DNA of 64,000 nt from Bretschneidera sinensis (lineage: Eukaryota; Streptophyta; Magnoliopsida; Brassicales; Akaniaceae), in contig CM043699.1 of the NCBI GenBank assembly GCA_023935145.1, positions 140,846,036 to 140,910,035 of the forward strand, given 5' to 3'. Each line of letters begins with the position of its first letter. The first letter of the stretch is position 1. A program made the translations under genes and the position numbers. Below are positions 53,651 through 64,000 of the stretch, one piece after another. A model generated the notes under the pieces. That model was given only the letters and a program-made list of their open reading frames with translations, did no database searches and was not told the DNA's origin.

Positions 53651-54862
53651 AAATCTTCTCTCAAGAGGCTTCCCAAATACATATTCAGTAAGTAATTCGT
53701 TGGCTAATTTTATATGATCAAACCTACATAATTTTGCAGGCGGGGATCAGTTCAGTAAAGCACGCTTTGGCTGTAAGTGCATGATGATCAGCCTACAAGT
53801 CCCACTTATGCCAGACAAGACTTAAGTTTTTCATTTACTTACAGTTGTTTCTTCTTGTTCTCTTTTACTTCCAAAGCATAAAAACATAAGGCTTACCCTA
53901 CCTTTACCCAAACTTTTTACTGCTTGAGCTAATGTTAAGCACGTGAGCTTACATTCTTTCCATCAAGGCATTAACTGATGGCCTCTAACCAACTTCCAAC
54001 AAAACATGGTTTTAGGCTTTTATAAGGCACTCACGAAGCACTCTCACAGTATGTAAGAACGTCTTTAACTGATCACAAAATCAACCATCTCAAGTCTACA
54101 AGGCATATAAGGCTCGAGAAACAAAAGGCCCTTCCATTCAGGTGTATCAATGCTGCATTGCACACTCTGGGCTTTTTCTGATTGATCAAGCTTCGTCTCA
54201 AGATTAAACTCCAATTAGTTGGACACGAATAATTACTTTCAATTAACATTTCTGGCTCTTTTTCACCCAAAGGTCAGTTGCAGAGAAAATGAAGCTCTAA
54301 TGCTCTCACGTGATAGTCTACTTTACAATACAGGTTAACCTGAAATAACACATCTAATAGTAATGAGCTAACCTGAGTGGTGATTCAAGTTTCTCCAAGT
54401 TCCAAGTATTAAATATTCATAATTTCGTTTTTCAATTTCTTTTTATTTCCCAGATTTTCTTAGCAACCAAACAGACGACAACGATTTCTTTATATTATTC
54501 TGTAATCAAAATCGAAACATTCCCACATTTTGTCAGCAGCCAAACAGACAGTAGATATTTAAACAAAAAGGCAGTAGAATTAATCAAATCACTATAACTA
54601 CAAGATGAAAGAAAGAGAGAGCTCAGACAGAAAATTTTGAAAGAGAGAAACCTCAAACGATGAACCTATAAAAAAATACCAGTGAATCGAAGGCGAGTGA
54701 GGTGCAAGGCGAGTGAGGGGAAAAGAGCGTAGAGAGAAGTTAGGGTTTCAATTTAGGGATCTGAGGATTTTTTGTGTGATAATTCTACTCGCTTTTCTCA
54801 CTCGCTCCAGTCTCTGATTCTCTGGCCCTTCCTTCTCGGCGCGTTAAGCCTTTGGCCTCCTT

Positions 54863-57128
54863 TTATCTTTCTTTCTTTATTTGTATCTTGGTCTTAGGTT
54901 TTGTGGCTTTTGGCTGCACCGCTACTCGCACGCACGAGCCGTGTTCCCACATGCGTAGCGCGTGCAAATCCAGTTTAAGGGTCAAAGCAAATTGTCCTAC
55001 GGACCACGAACTCTATCAATTTATGGAATTATGGTAAACTCCAACGTCTATAAATATTTACTCTAGTTAGGGTTGTGCAGCGGTCGGCTCTGTTGAAAGG
55101 CGTCGGTTAAAAAATTTAATCGATTTTTAAGTAATTAATAGTTTATATCATTTCAGTTGATATAATATAGTTTTATCGAATTATTTCGATCCATTTGAAT
55201 TTAATCAATACGATTGATTAATTCTGCTAAATGAATTAACTTGATTTTTTTATTTTTATATATGATTTTATTATTTTATTTAATTTATTTAATTTATTAT
55301 TAATGTTGATATATATAAAATGAAGTATTTAGATTGATTTTGAAGCATTTTAATTTTATATATTTAATTTAAATCTAATTTTTAAATCAATTAAATAAAT
55401 ATAAATTTTTATTCATCAATTATCAATTGGTTTGAAGTTGGTATAATCGGTCGATTAATCAATTAAACTGATAAACCATATAATCATACCGTTTTATTTA
55501 TTTAGGTTTACCATATGAAATGAGCACCCCTAACTCCAGTAATAGGAAAAAGAGTAGTAGTTATCTGAGATTAATTTTTTCATATTTTATTTTGGATAAA
55601 TTATATTTTTAACAATTAAACATAAAAAAAAAAATGAAAGATTTAGAACCTTAAGAACTTCTATCTTAGGAGAGCAATTGAACCTTTGAGTGGACTTGTT
55701 TTATTTATCCATCCTGGAATTTGGATAGAATTATCACGAGTTAAGGGCAAATTTGGATTTTGGTTTTGGTTTTTATTTTCATAGCATTGTTTTCTAAAAT
55801 AAAAACAATTTTTGTAATTTTTTTATTAAAAACACATTTGAATAATTATTATTTTGTACTTTTTTTAATTATCTCGTTATAATTTATTAAGAGGAAACCT
55901 ATTATCCACTTTTAAATATGGTTTTTCATTATTTTAATAATAAAAATAGTTAACTTAATTGATTTTTGGATTTTTTAATTTAATATTTAATATATTTATT
56001 TTTAAGGACCTATAAGAATTGATTTAGCACAATAATAATGTGGCAGCATTAAGTTTATTGACCACAGAGACTATACATTGACGGTGAATCAAATAAAAAA
56101 TCTTTATTGTTTGTGTATTCTTATTATTTCTGCTCTAGTCTTGGTTGATGTAATTATTGGTTTTGTTTGTTTTTTGCAAAGTTGTTATGGTAAGAAAAAA
56201 GTTTCTCATTTGGCTTAGTAGTAGAAAAAAGCCTCTTGGTTGATATAAAAAACAGTTTTTTTTTTAAAACAAATTCAAATATTTCAAAACATAAACCATT
56301 TTAAAATAAACAAAAACTAAAAAATAATTTAACCTAATTCCTACATAAACTAAAAGGAAAACTGTCCCAAACAGGACAGTCCCCTTGAATTACCATATAG
56401 CTGGACCAGCAAAATTCATTGTTGCAGCCCAATCTCAAGAAGAAAAAATAAATAACTCTGTTAAATCTTGACATGAAATGTGGTTCACAGTGACATTAAG
56501 AGACCTGGGAGAATAAGAAGAAAAACAAAGGAGAAAGACATAATAGATGAATGGTAAACTTGGTCTATTGTGATCTAAGTTCCCTTTGGACAACGATATT
56601 TGAATATTGCATACTTATGTTTTGCCATAAAGAACCATTATTTATTCCACATGCTTAAGAAAAGCAGTTGGGCAGCAGCAGCACTGCCATATATTTTGCT
56701 GAAATTGGAAATAAGTTTTGCTAGTTTCAAGTTTCAACTGATCCTATTAGGTTGTAACATTCACCGATACAATAAAACAACCACCTTTACAAGAGACATG
56801 AGCTCTACTTGAATTTTTTTCAACTCTCAACTAGATCCCATCACAGATGGTGATAAGTAACATCCTATTCTATCTTATCTTACATACGCTAAAGATGAGC
56901 TTCTCTTCTTCTGCTAAATCCTTCCATCGTAGCTCATGATAGATTTCATTCTTTACAGAGATTTCAGCTTCAATAACAATCTTTCCTCCAACAAAGCAAA
57001 CAAAAAGGAGTAATCCTTTCCTCCTCGCCTACAAAGTAAAATGTTATCATCTGGTACTCAACTGTCATGGATTCAAGAAAAATGATTGCTTCAAACAAGA
57101 ACCAACTTCACAGTGAGAAAAGTGGTCT
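54863..57128. other. FAR1 upstream region and FHY3 downstream region
   Basis: Mostly very AT-rich (55,100-56,340) with no ORF or element I can support. The plus-strand frame at 54,852-55,037 starts at TTG, overlaps the FAR1 promoter and has no recognised domain. The FHY3 3' UTR should lie just left of 57,129; its end is not clear. Confidence 0.5.
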
Positions 57129-60100
57129 TCAGGCATGTCTAGATGCGTCATCATGCAATTGAGCTGTTCTCACATTGGGGTCTTCCTGCCATAAGGAAGA
57201 GACATTTTGTCAGAAAGTTGCAAAAGCAAAAGCAAAAACGAAATGAGTTTTGCCTAGTTATTATAAATATCATATCCAGCACTGACCCGAATGCCATAAG
57301 TAAAACCAGTTGGTGTTCGGAAGAAATCCATCTGCCCCTGCAAGAATAAAACCCGTATGTAAAATATCACCATAAGACCTCAGTAATACACAGCATTACC
57401 TAAAGCATCATGGCAAACTATACCAGCCCATGCATGCTTTGCTGAGTACTGTAATAACTATCATGGCTTTGTGCTATTGAATTCAACTGTCCCTACAAAT
57501 ATGAAACCAGAAATTTCTAAATTAGTACTCTGTATCATTTACATGGCAAAATATAGCCACTTTCTCACAAATTATGGTCATATTTTATTTTATATACCAG
57601 CCCCTGAATGGTCTGTTGATTCCCATAGTAACCATCACGTCCTGGGTTCATTAAGTTCAGTTGTACCTGCCAAAAACATGAAGCACCGAATGAAATATAC
57701 AAAAAAAAAAGCACTGCATTATCACAAGAGACTTGAAGTTAATATGCTACATCATACCATTCCTGGCACATTCTGTGGTGTAGCATAATAACCATCTAGG
57801 GTTACTGCTCTTGGGCTTAATTTATCCTACAAACAAAAGATTCCAGTATCAAAGAAACAATCATAAACTGACTTTATTATTTTTATGAATTACATAGTAT
57901 AATTTCAAAAGCTGCAGTTATGCTTTAATTATACAATTTAAGGCACAACATATTAGCAAGTAATTCAGATGCTGACTACTTGTGAAATGAGCCAAACCAT
58001 TTGTTGCATGCCGTCTGGTGCCCCAACCGTCATAACCTCCTGCTCTGAGTTTACCTGCAATTTATAATGGAGGTGTCTTAAAAAAAATATCATTAAAGCA
58101 GAATAGGATGCAATCGTCAAGAATATTACTAAAGCATAACAAGAATGTGAGAATATGGATAACTATGCAGAACTGACCTTTCTTTTCTTGGTTGGATTCT
58201 TTTTCTTATTTGTCTTGTTCATACTTCGAATCTGGTTATCTTCTTCAATGGAGATCAGGCCTTGGGTGGGTGATGCTACAGCTTCTATAGGACTCTTGTT
58301 AGAAGTATTCATGCCCACACAATTTTCTAAAGCTTCTTCAAGGGCACGAAATGCAATATTATAACCATCTTGAGACAATGATGCCTCTTCGCTCAATTTC
58401 ATCGCCCGTTGACATAAGTCATTATATCGTTGCAGCCTAGTTTGTACCTGTTCAGATTCTTCTCCCAAAAAATGCCTGCACTTTGCATCTTTTGTCCACC
58501 GTTTCAAAATATATTGAGAAGGGATGGCAGAAATGCCACAAATTTGAAGAACAATTAGTGCATGCCTACAAAGATAACCTTTGTATTCATATAATCGGCA
58601 TATACATGAAACTTCTGGCTTCATTTCATTCCACATTACTATGAAGTACTGATTCTTTTCAAAATCTTGAACTCTAAATATAAAGTTTGCGCCATCTTGG
58701 CTCTCCCTTTTAGGATGACAAGCAACTGCACCCAAAACCTCAACTTGAAATTTCTTGAATACAGCATGTGTGTAGACTTCCGAAACACACTTCTCGAACG
58801 GTGACGGAGATTTTACTTGAGGATGTTTATTCCATGTGTCAAAATCAGCTTTGGCTTCCTCTTCGTACCTATCTTGTAGAATTGCTTCATATTGTCTCAC
58901 AAAGTCTTGTACATTGGTCTTCTTATGCACATACTTATCAAAGGAGGAGTTTGCACTCTCAGATCGCTGAATTGTAGACATCCCAGCCAAAAAAACATCT
59001 GTCATGTAGGCTGGTACCCATTTTCTACGGTCTTCATACAATGACTGAAACCATTCATCCTCTTTGAGTCCAAACCTATCAAGAATTTTCCACCACCTTC
59101 TTCCAAACTCTTCATCTGTCCATGATCTGTGGATGCATTTTTCAAATTTCGCCATAAAGTTCTCATGCTGTTTAATTACATGACCAAGATTTTCAGAAAC
59201 CTTCCCTAGTACATGCCAAAGAAAAAAACAGTGATGAGCACTTGGAAAGACCTCTGAAATAACTGATTTCATAGCTTTGTCTTGGTCGGTGATTATCACT
59301 TTTGGAGCTTGTCCACCCACTGCTTTCAGCCAAGTCTGCATTAGCCAAGAAAATGTTGCTGCACTCTCATCTGATACTAAGGCACATCCAAGCAACATGA
59401 ATTGATAATGTTGGTTCACCCCAACAAAAAAAGCAAGTGGCATCTTATATTTGTTTCTAACATAAGTAGTATCAAAAGACACAACGTCACAGAAATTACT
59501 ATAATCATGCCTGCTTTTGGCATCAACCCAAAACAAATTCTTCAGGCGTTGATTGTCACCCAGATCTATTGCATAAAAGAAGTTGGAATTCATATTCTGC
59601 ATCTGCGTAAGAAATTCAAGCAAAATTTTAATATCTCCTGCTTCTAGTAACAAATTCCGACCTTTATCGAATGGATTTTTGGGATCATTTTTTAAGCCAA
59701 CTACATTTTTATATTCAGCAAACTGTCTAGCCATAGCAGCATACATCTTTCTGGTTTGTTCACTGACAGCTTGGGCTGGTAAAAGCTCATGGTTATGCTC
59801 CTTCACAAAACTATGTATGACCCATTTTCCATCTGGCCTTCTCTTCACATGCATGCTTGCTTTGCAGTCAGTCTTTGCACATGATCGTCGACCAGTTGTG
59901 TTCTCTGGGTCTTGCATGTTTTGTCTAGCACGTGGTTTGAAGGATTTGTCATATTCTCGCTTGGTCCCATATCTAGAACAGGCAAATTTTGCATCAATAA
60001 ATTCTCTTGATGTTTTTGAACGTCGGCTGTTCTGTATTGCAGTGTTGAATCCCATAGACCGAGCATATTCTTGATAAAAAGAATATGCCTCCCCATGTGA

Positions 60101-60346
60101 TTCAAATTCCATACCAGAAAGTGGTTCAAGATTCGAATCCTCTTTAAACACTACCGTATCTGCTGTGGGAGAATTCACATCCCTACCATCTTCAGCATGT
60201 ACCTCAGCTCCAATATCCACAATTCTTCCACTCTCTAAATCTCCATCATGCAGTTTTTCTTCACCATCTAACATGCTATCAATTCCATTTGGCTCTTCAT
60301 CTTCCTTCAACTGCTCGCCAGAAGGTAACCTAAGATCTATGTCCAT
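57129..60346 (-). CDS. FHY3: FHY3 (FAR-RED ELONGATED HYPOCOTYL 3), transposase-derived transcription factor
   Basis: Seven coding exons on the minus strand: 58178-60346, 57998-58054, 57758-57826, 57598-57666, 57424-57492, 57287-57337, 57129-57185 (stop TGA 57,129). They join in phase 0 to 846 residues; Arabidopsis FHY3 has 839. Starts [12 protein letters not shown], as in FHY3. Zinc finger C123, C161, H184, H186. Transposase core D292 in FDTTYVRN, D354/D356 in [13 protein letters not shown]581-x-C583...C593-x-H595. [10 protein letters not shown] ends exon 1 and is probably nuclear-targeting. The C-terminus [17 protein letters not shown] fits FHY3. It binds FBS (CACGCGC) sites in FHY1/FHL, clock and other promoters and works with FAR1. 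ATG choice: first in-frame ATG after the 5' UTR acceptor at 60,391. The unspliced frame would stop four codons past the exon 1 donor GTCAGT. Confidence 0.95.
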
Positions 60347-60390
60347 GATGAGAATTTTGTTACTTTAAGCAACTGCTTCTCCAACAACAC
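60347..60390 (-). other. FHY3: FHY3 5' UTR part of the first coding exon
   Basis: The acceptor AACCTTTCAG|GTGTTGTTGG (minus strand) marks a 5' UTR intron ending 44 bases before the ATG. FAR1 has the same arrangement, so a non-coding first exon probably lies upstream, possibly beyond 64,000. From 60,391 to about 61,785 nothing else is recognised. Confidence 0.6.
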
Positions 60391-61787
60391 CTGAAAGGTT
60401 GAAAGCAAAACATGCACATATAAGAACCGCTTAAAATTCAATCTACAATAATGCAATTAATCATGATGACAAAATATAAAAATTAAAAAAAACAACTAAT
60501 TAAGTCATCCAAGGTCCTCTACTCCTAAGAGATTCCAGGATATATATAAATCATGTGCACATTTTATAGACATAGGGCTTATTTCCAATAATATATATTA
60601 ACCAAAATACATGGTTGTTACTGTTGCAACCTACTGGATCCATTCCTATCTTTCGGCTAAAAACAAGACACACTCTCAACCAATACTCCCAATTGTAACA
60701 CGTTATTTTGTTTCAGCCCAGAAGTAGATAGATTAGTGTAATTTCATCAAAGCTAACAATAAAACAACATGAAATAGCTTGATATTACATTGCAATAATA
60801 TATATAGCTGTTAGGAGAAATGACAATTTATTTCCAAGTCTACAAGAAAAAAAGCTCAGCCAATTATGGATCAGGATCTCAACTATCTTTTTATTTCAAA
60901 TAATGCTCATACAAAGGATTGAGAGCAATGAATGTAGCTTTGTATGAAGGCAGAAAATAAAATAAGATAACAAAAAAAATTCACAGCCAAATCATAGTTA
61001 GCATCTATTCACAGTATAAGTTATTCATTGTCATTACCAATAAAAAAAGTTCTTCATTGTCATTTAAAGCTTAATTTGATTGCTAATTAATACAGAAAAA
61101 GAAGGAATTGATATAATTTGAATCTCTGTTCTTTTATATTTTTTAAGAATTGAGATACTTTACTGCTATAACACAAAAAAAAAAAGGAAAATCACTGAAC
61201 CAAATACAACCACTCACACTCATGACCTGACATCCGATTTCTAAAAGAAACATCGTAAACTGTAAAGCATTTGAGATTTTCTCCATCCAATTTCTAGATC
61301 CATATCAAGCGTGGATTTTTATTTCCTATTCTTTTCTACAAAACCCTCAGTAATCAACAAGAATTTAGGTTTGGCATCAGATTTTTGCTTAAGTTGCCAT
61401 CAAACACATAAGAGCGAGGGTGTAAGAGACTAAAGACAATATCTTTACAGAAAATGTTGACAACAAGTTTTCATGAATCTTTTTATCTGGTCAAAGCCCA
61501 CTTTTCCTAATTCAACCAACGTCAGCGTTTGCATGCCTAAGAAAACTTGAGAGTTATGTACCATGCCTGACAAGCAACTTCTACCTTATGGCACTTCCTC
61601 CAAAAACAGTCAAGCAAGCATTATATCCCCTTCAAGGTCTCTAGTCAATCTCTTATTCCCAACTGTCCTAGGTTTCAATGCAACAGCTACGATAAGGAGG
61701 GCCTGAGAGAGAGAGAGTAACAAATACTCAAGACTTCTATATGTTTTTTCGGTTTGATCAGTAAGACTTTTCAGTTTTCATTATAAG

Positions 61788-62045
61788 GAGAAAATACATA
61801 AGCCCCCTTTAGATTTGATGAAACTTACACTTACTCATATTTTCAAAAATTACGCTTACCTCCTTCGATCGTATTTGACCAAATGGAATCAAGTTATAAC
61901 TTCACAAACTATTAACTGTTAACTAGACTCATTGATGGAAGGAATTAAGTAAAGAGTAATACTAAAACATCAAGGAGGTAAATGTAATTTCTGAAAACAT
62001 GAGATAGTTACACAAAACCTAAGGAGGTTTTTGTAATTTCTATTC
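61788..62045. mobile_element. Inverted-repeat element (MITE-like) upstream of FHY3
   Basis: Left arm CTCATATTTTCAAAAATTAC then GCTTACCTCCTT pairs with the right arm, which reversed reads CTCATGTTTTCAGAAATTAC then ATTTACCTCCTT. Arms are about 80 bp and about 80 percent alike by eye. Possible 9-bp flanks TTCATTATA and TTCTTATTA. Non-coding. Confidence 0.6.
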
Positions 62046-62357
62046 TTATTACATACAAGGTGAACGCACAAGATTATCCCTTCCTAATACATGGGTCTCT
62101 TCATGCATTATTAGTGGGGAGATTTTTCTGTGAAACACCGGCAGAGTATTTTTTAAAAATCTCTGTAACGAGTTAGGGACGATAAAAATTTATGATCCAA
62201 CTTGAGTGGAAGTGTTAAGGAGTCATGTACAAACAAGGGGAAATTTAGTGCATTCCTAGTCTCTTGCCGGTAACATAGAAATTTTCTAACAGAAATTGGT
62301 AGGGAAAAAAATGTTTATACTTATCAGCATAGCTTTAGATGAGGAAGCGATGATTAG

Positions 62358-62548
62358 TGTTAACATTTATGTTTAGTGTTTAGACAAATATTAGGGTTTA
62401 GACTGTGAGAGAGAGATAAGAAATAGAGAGATCGTAAGCAGTAAACTGGTTGGTTACTAATTCTAAGGTTACTAGTCATATATATAGAACTTGATCTTAT
62501 AAAATTACATCAATACCCTTAAACCCTAATACTCTTAACACTCTAACA
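62358..62548 (-). repeat. Copia-type LTR remnant upstream of FHY3
   Basis: TG...CA element of about 191 bp; on the minus strand it starts TGTTAGAGTGTTAAGAG and ends ATGTTAACA. It is preceded there by CCAACATGAGAGATAT, a purine-rich tract suggesting a 3' LTR with internal sequence to its right (about 62,549-62,910). The start resembles the 17.6-kb copia LTR (TGTTAGATTATG). No second LTR or coding domain was seen. Confidence 0.5.
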
Positions 62549-62910
62549 ATATCTCTCATGTTGGAGCATACTCCAACTTGTTACAATAATACCTATTCAA
62601 TTTGTTACAAATAAATTCAAACCCAAATAACAACAAAACTCGTAACAATTCGGAGCAGCTATGCTCAAGACGACACCTAATGATAATGGATCAACACAAT
62701 CCATGAATAAGATCCAGAGACACGGGTCAAACAAGACCCTCAACTTAGGGGTCAACAAAACAACAAAACAGACATGAACGAGCTGCTTCACATGGACTGA
62801 ATCTACGAAACGAGTTGGATTAGGTCGTCTTAAACAAACACATGGGCAAATCTAACTTAGATCTAGGTCGCGTCAACACAGAAACAAAACTCAAAATCTT
62901 TCTTTTCTTC

Positions 62911-64000
62911 TTCAAGCAACATTACCCCACACATTTCGTTGTGCATTCGCATACCGAATCACTAAAATTGGCAATTCAAATTTTTCTTAAGATTTTTTTC
63001 TAAAAATTTGAAGGAAAAAAAAGATTCCTAGATACAATAAAGGAAATAAGATAATGCTCATACTTTATTTTTAAATTTACGTTTTCTAATATTATAGTTA
63101 TTAACTTTACTATTTTGTCAAAACTCTAATATCTTCTACACTATTATTATGCACACATTTCTATTTAAGTTGTACTCATAAATATAACTAATATCCTAAT
63201 TTTATACAAGTACTTATACATAATATAAACCATTTAAGTTTACCCCTAACGTACCGTGCATGAGGTGGATAACGTACCACGTTCCCGTACCCATACCGCG
63301 AACCAGGGCATACCGAATTAATGGTAACTATGATCCAAGCTTACATGAGCTTGTCTCATTTAACAATTTTCAAAGGCAATTAAGCAATACAACAAGTATA
63401 AGCTTATAAAGTAGCTCAGAACAGAGCTCAAGGAATTCCCAAGCAGCTTAATTTGTTTACCAACCTCAAATAGTATTGAAAATACTAACAATTTTACTGA
63501 AGCCATCAGATATTCATGGCCATTCTCAAAATGATGTAACACACAATAATCTCAATCAAATTTCAAAAACTATAAATCACCACAACCAGGTTGAATAAGA
63601 TTATACTCTATTTGTTCAATACTTGAAGTTCAAGTTGAATAAGTTCAGAAGCAACAAGCAAGCACTACTCAAGCTGTTTGCTAGCCGCTTTGTTTCATTT
63701 ACCAGGCTCGAATTGTACTGAAATGCTTATTGTTCTACTTAAACCATTGGTTTTTGCCGTTAAAATTTTATCATTTCTGCATAAGCAAAGTATAACTGGA
63801 ACCAATCAGTTCCAAAATAACATGACTTATAACCACGAGTAGGTTACATATTAAATTTTAAGCAAAATTCAATTTGCTGCATAAATGAGCCCATAGTCAC
63901 TAATTCATTTTCCAGTTTTTCTTCTTTTTCTGTAGAATTCTACTGACAAATGAAGTTCCCCAGATACCCAAATCACACCAAAGCCTATAAATCAACATAA
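62911..64000. other. Upstream region of FHY3, nothing recognised
   Basis: AT-rich sequence with no supported gene, RNA or element on either strand. It may contain FHY3 promoter or leader-intron sequence. Confidence 0.45.

Larger units (their letters stand above)
50879..54842 (-). other. FAR1: Probable FAR1 5' UTR exons and leader intron
   Basis: A 5' UTR exon of about 107 bp upstream of the ATG ends at an acceptor TTTTCAG (about 50,986). A likely first exon at about 54,681-54,842 is bounded by a donor CTG|GTATTT, contains AAACCCTAACTTCTCTC and is pyrimidine-rich, like plant 5' UTRs. Upstream on the minus strand, GATAAAAGG (about 54,862) could act as a TATA-like box. The 3.7-kb leader intron between them holds a LINE fragment (53,110-53,650) and an unidentified segment at 52,120-52,360. 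Exon ends are predictions only. Confidence 0.5.

Noticed and set aside
54852..55037. Plus-strand 61-residue frame with a hydrophobic start (signal-peptide-like)
   Set aside because: It begins with TTG rather than ATG and overlaps the predicted FAR1 promoter/first exon on the other strand; chance frame in a pyrimidine-rich leader.
58163..58177. FHY3 protein ending VSSA (727 residues, single exon)
   Set aside because: A GTCAGT donor after KKRK and six matching downstream exons show that the gene continues to 57,129.

Overview
The window is nuclear DNA of a flowering plant, most likely a eudicot, with AT-rich non-coding sequence, many small GT-AG exons and transposon-swollen introns. No species can be named from sequence alone.

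Layout. (1) 1-35,693, plus strand: the 3' nine-tenths of a very large VPS13-family lipid-transfer protein gene (SHRUBBY-like). I could place 34 exons with one continuous reading frame of about 3,106 residues; the N-terminal chorein start lies left of the window. Two introns are inflated by transposons: intron 20 (7.6 kb) holds a LINE fragment split by a MITE and a decayed Ty1/copia element; intron 23 (6.4 kb) holds a non-autonomous LTR element packed with minisatellites and a 0.93-kb TRIM-like element. Every LTR element in this gene lies antisense to it. (2) 36,857-41,030, plus strand: exon remnants of a CYP97B-type cytochrome P450 pseudogene, with a possible LTR relic inside. (3) 42,126-45,096, plus strand: a second non-autonomous, minisatellite-filled LTR element with an exact 5-bp target-site duplication. 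(4) 47,553-50,878 (transcript probably to about 54,840), minus strand: FAR1. (5) 57,129-60,346, minus strand: FHY3. FAR1 and FHY3 are transposase-derived transcription factors of phytochrome A signalling. Here they sit head-to-tail with the same seven-coding-exon structure and both frames are intact. (6) 60,391-64,000: FHY3 upstream region with an inverted-repeat element and a copia-type LTR remnant.

Function. VPS13 proteins bridge membranes and move bulk lipid. FAR1 and FHY3 are known in Arabidopsis to act together, as homo- and heterodimers, in activating FHY1/FHL, clock and other genes. The P450 remnant next to FAR1 matches a gene order I recall from Arabidopsis (CYP97B3 near FAR1), which suggests ancestral microsynteny. 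No RNA gene or CRISPR array was recognised. The least ordinary content is the tandem FAR1-FHY3 pair and the two LTR elements whose coding interior has been replaced by blocks of different minisatellites.
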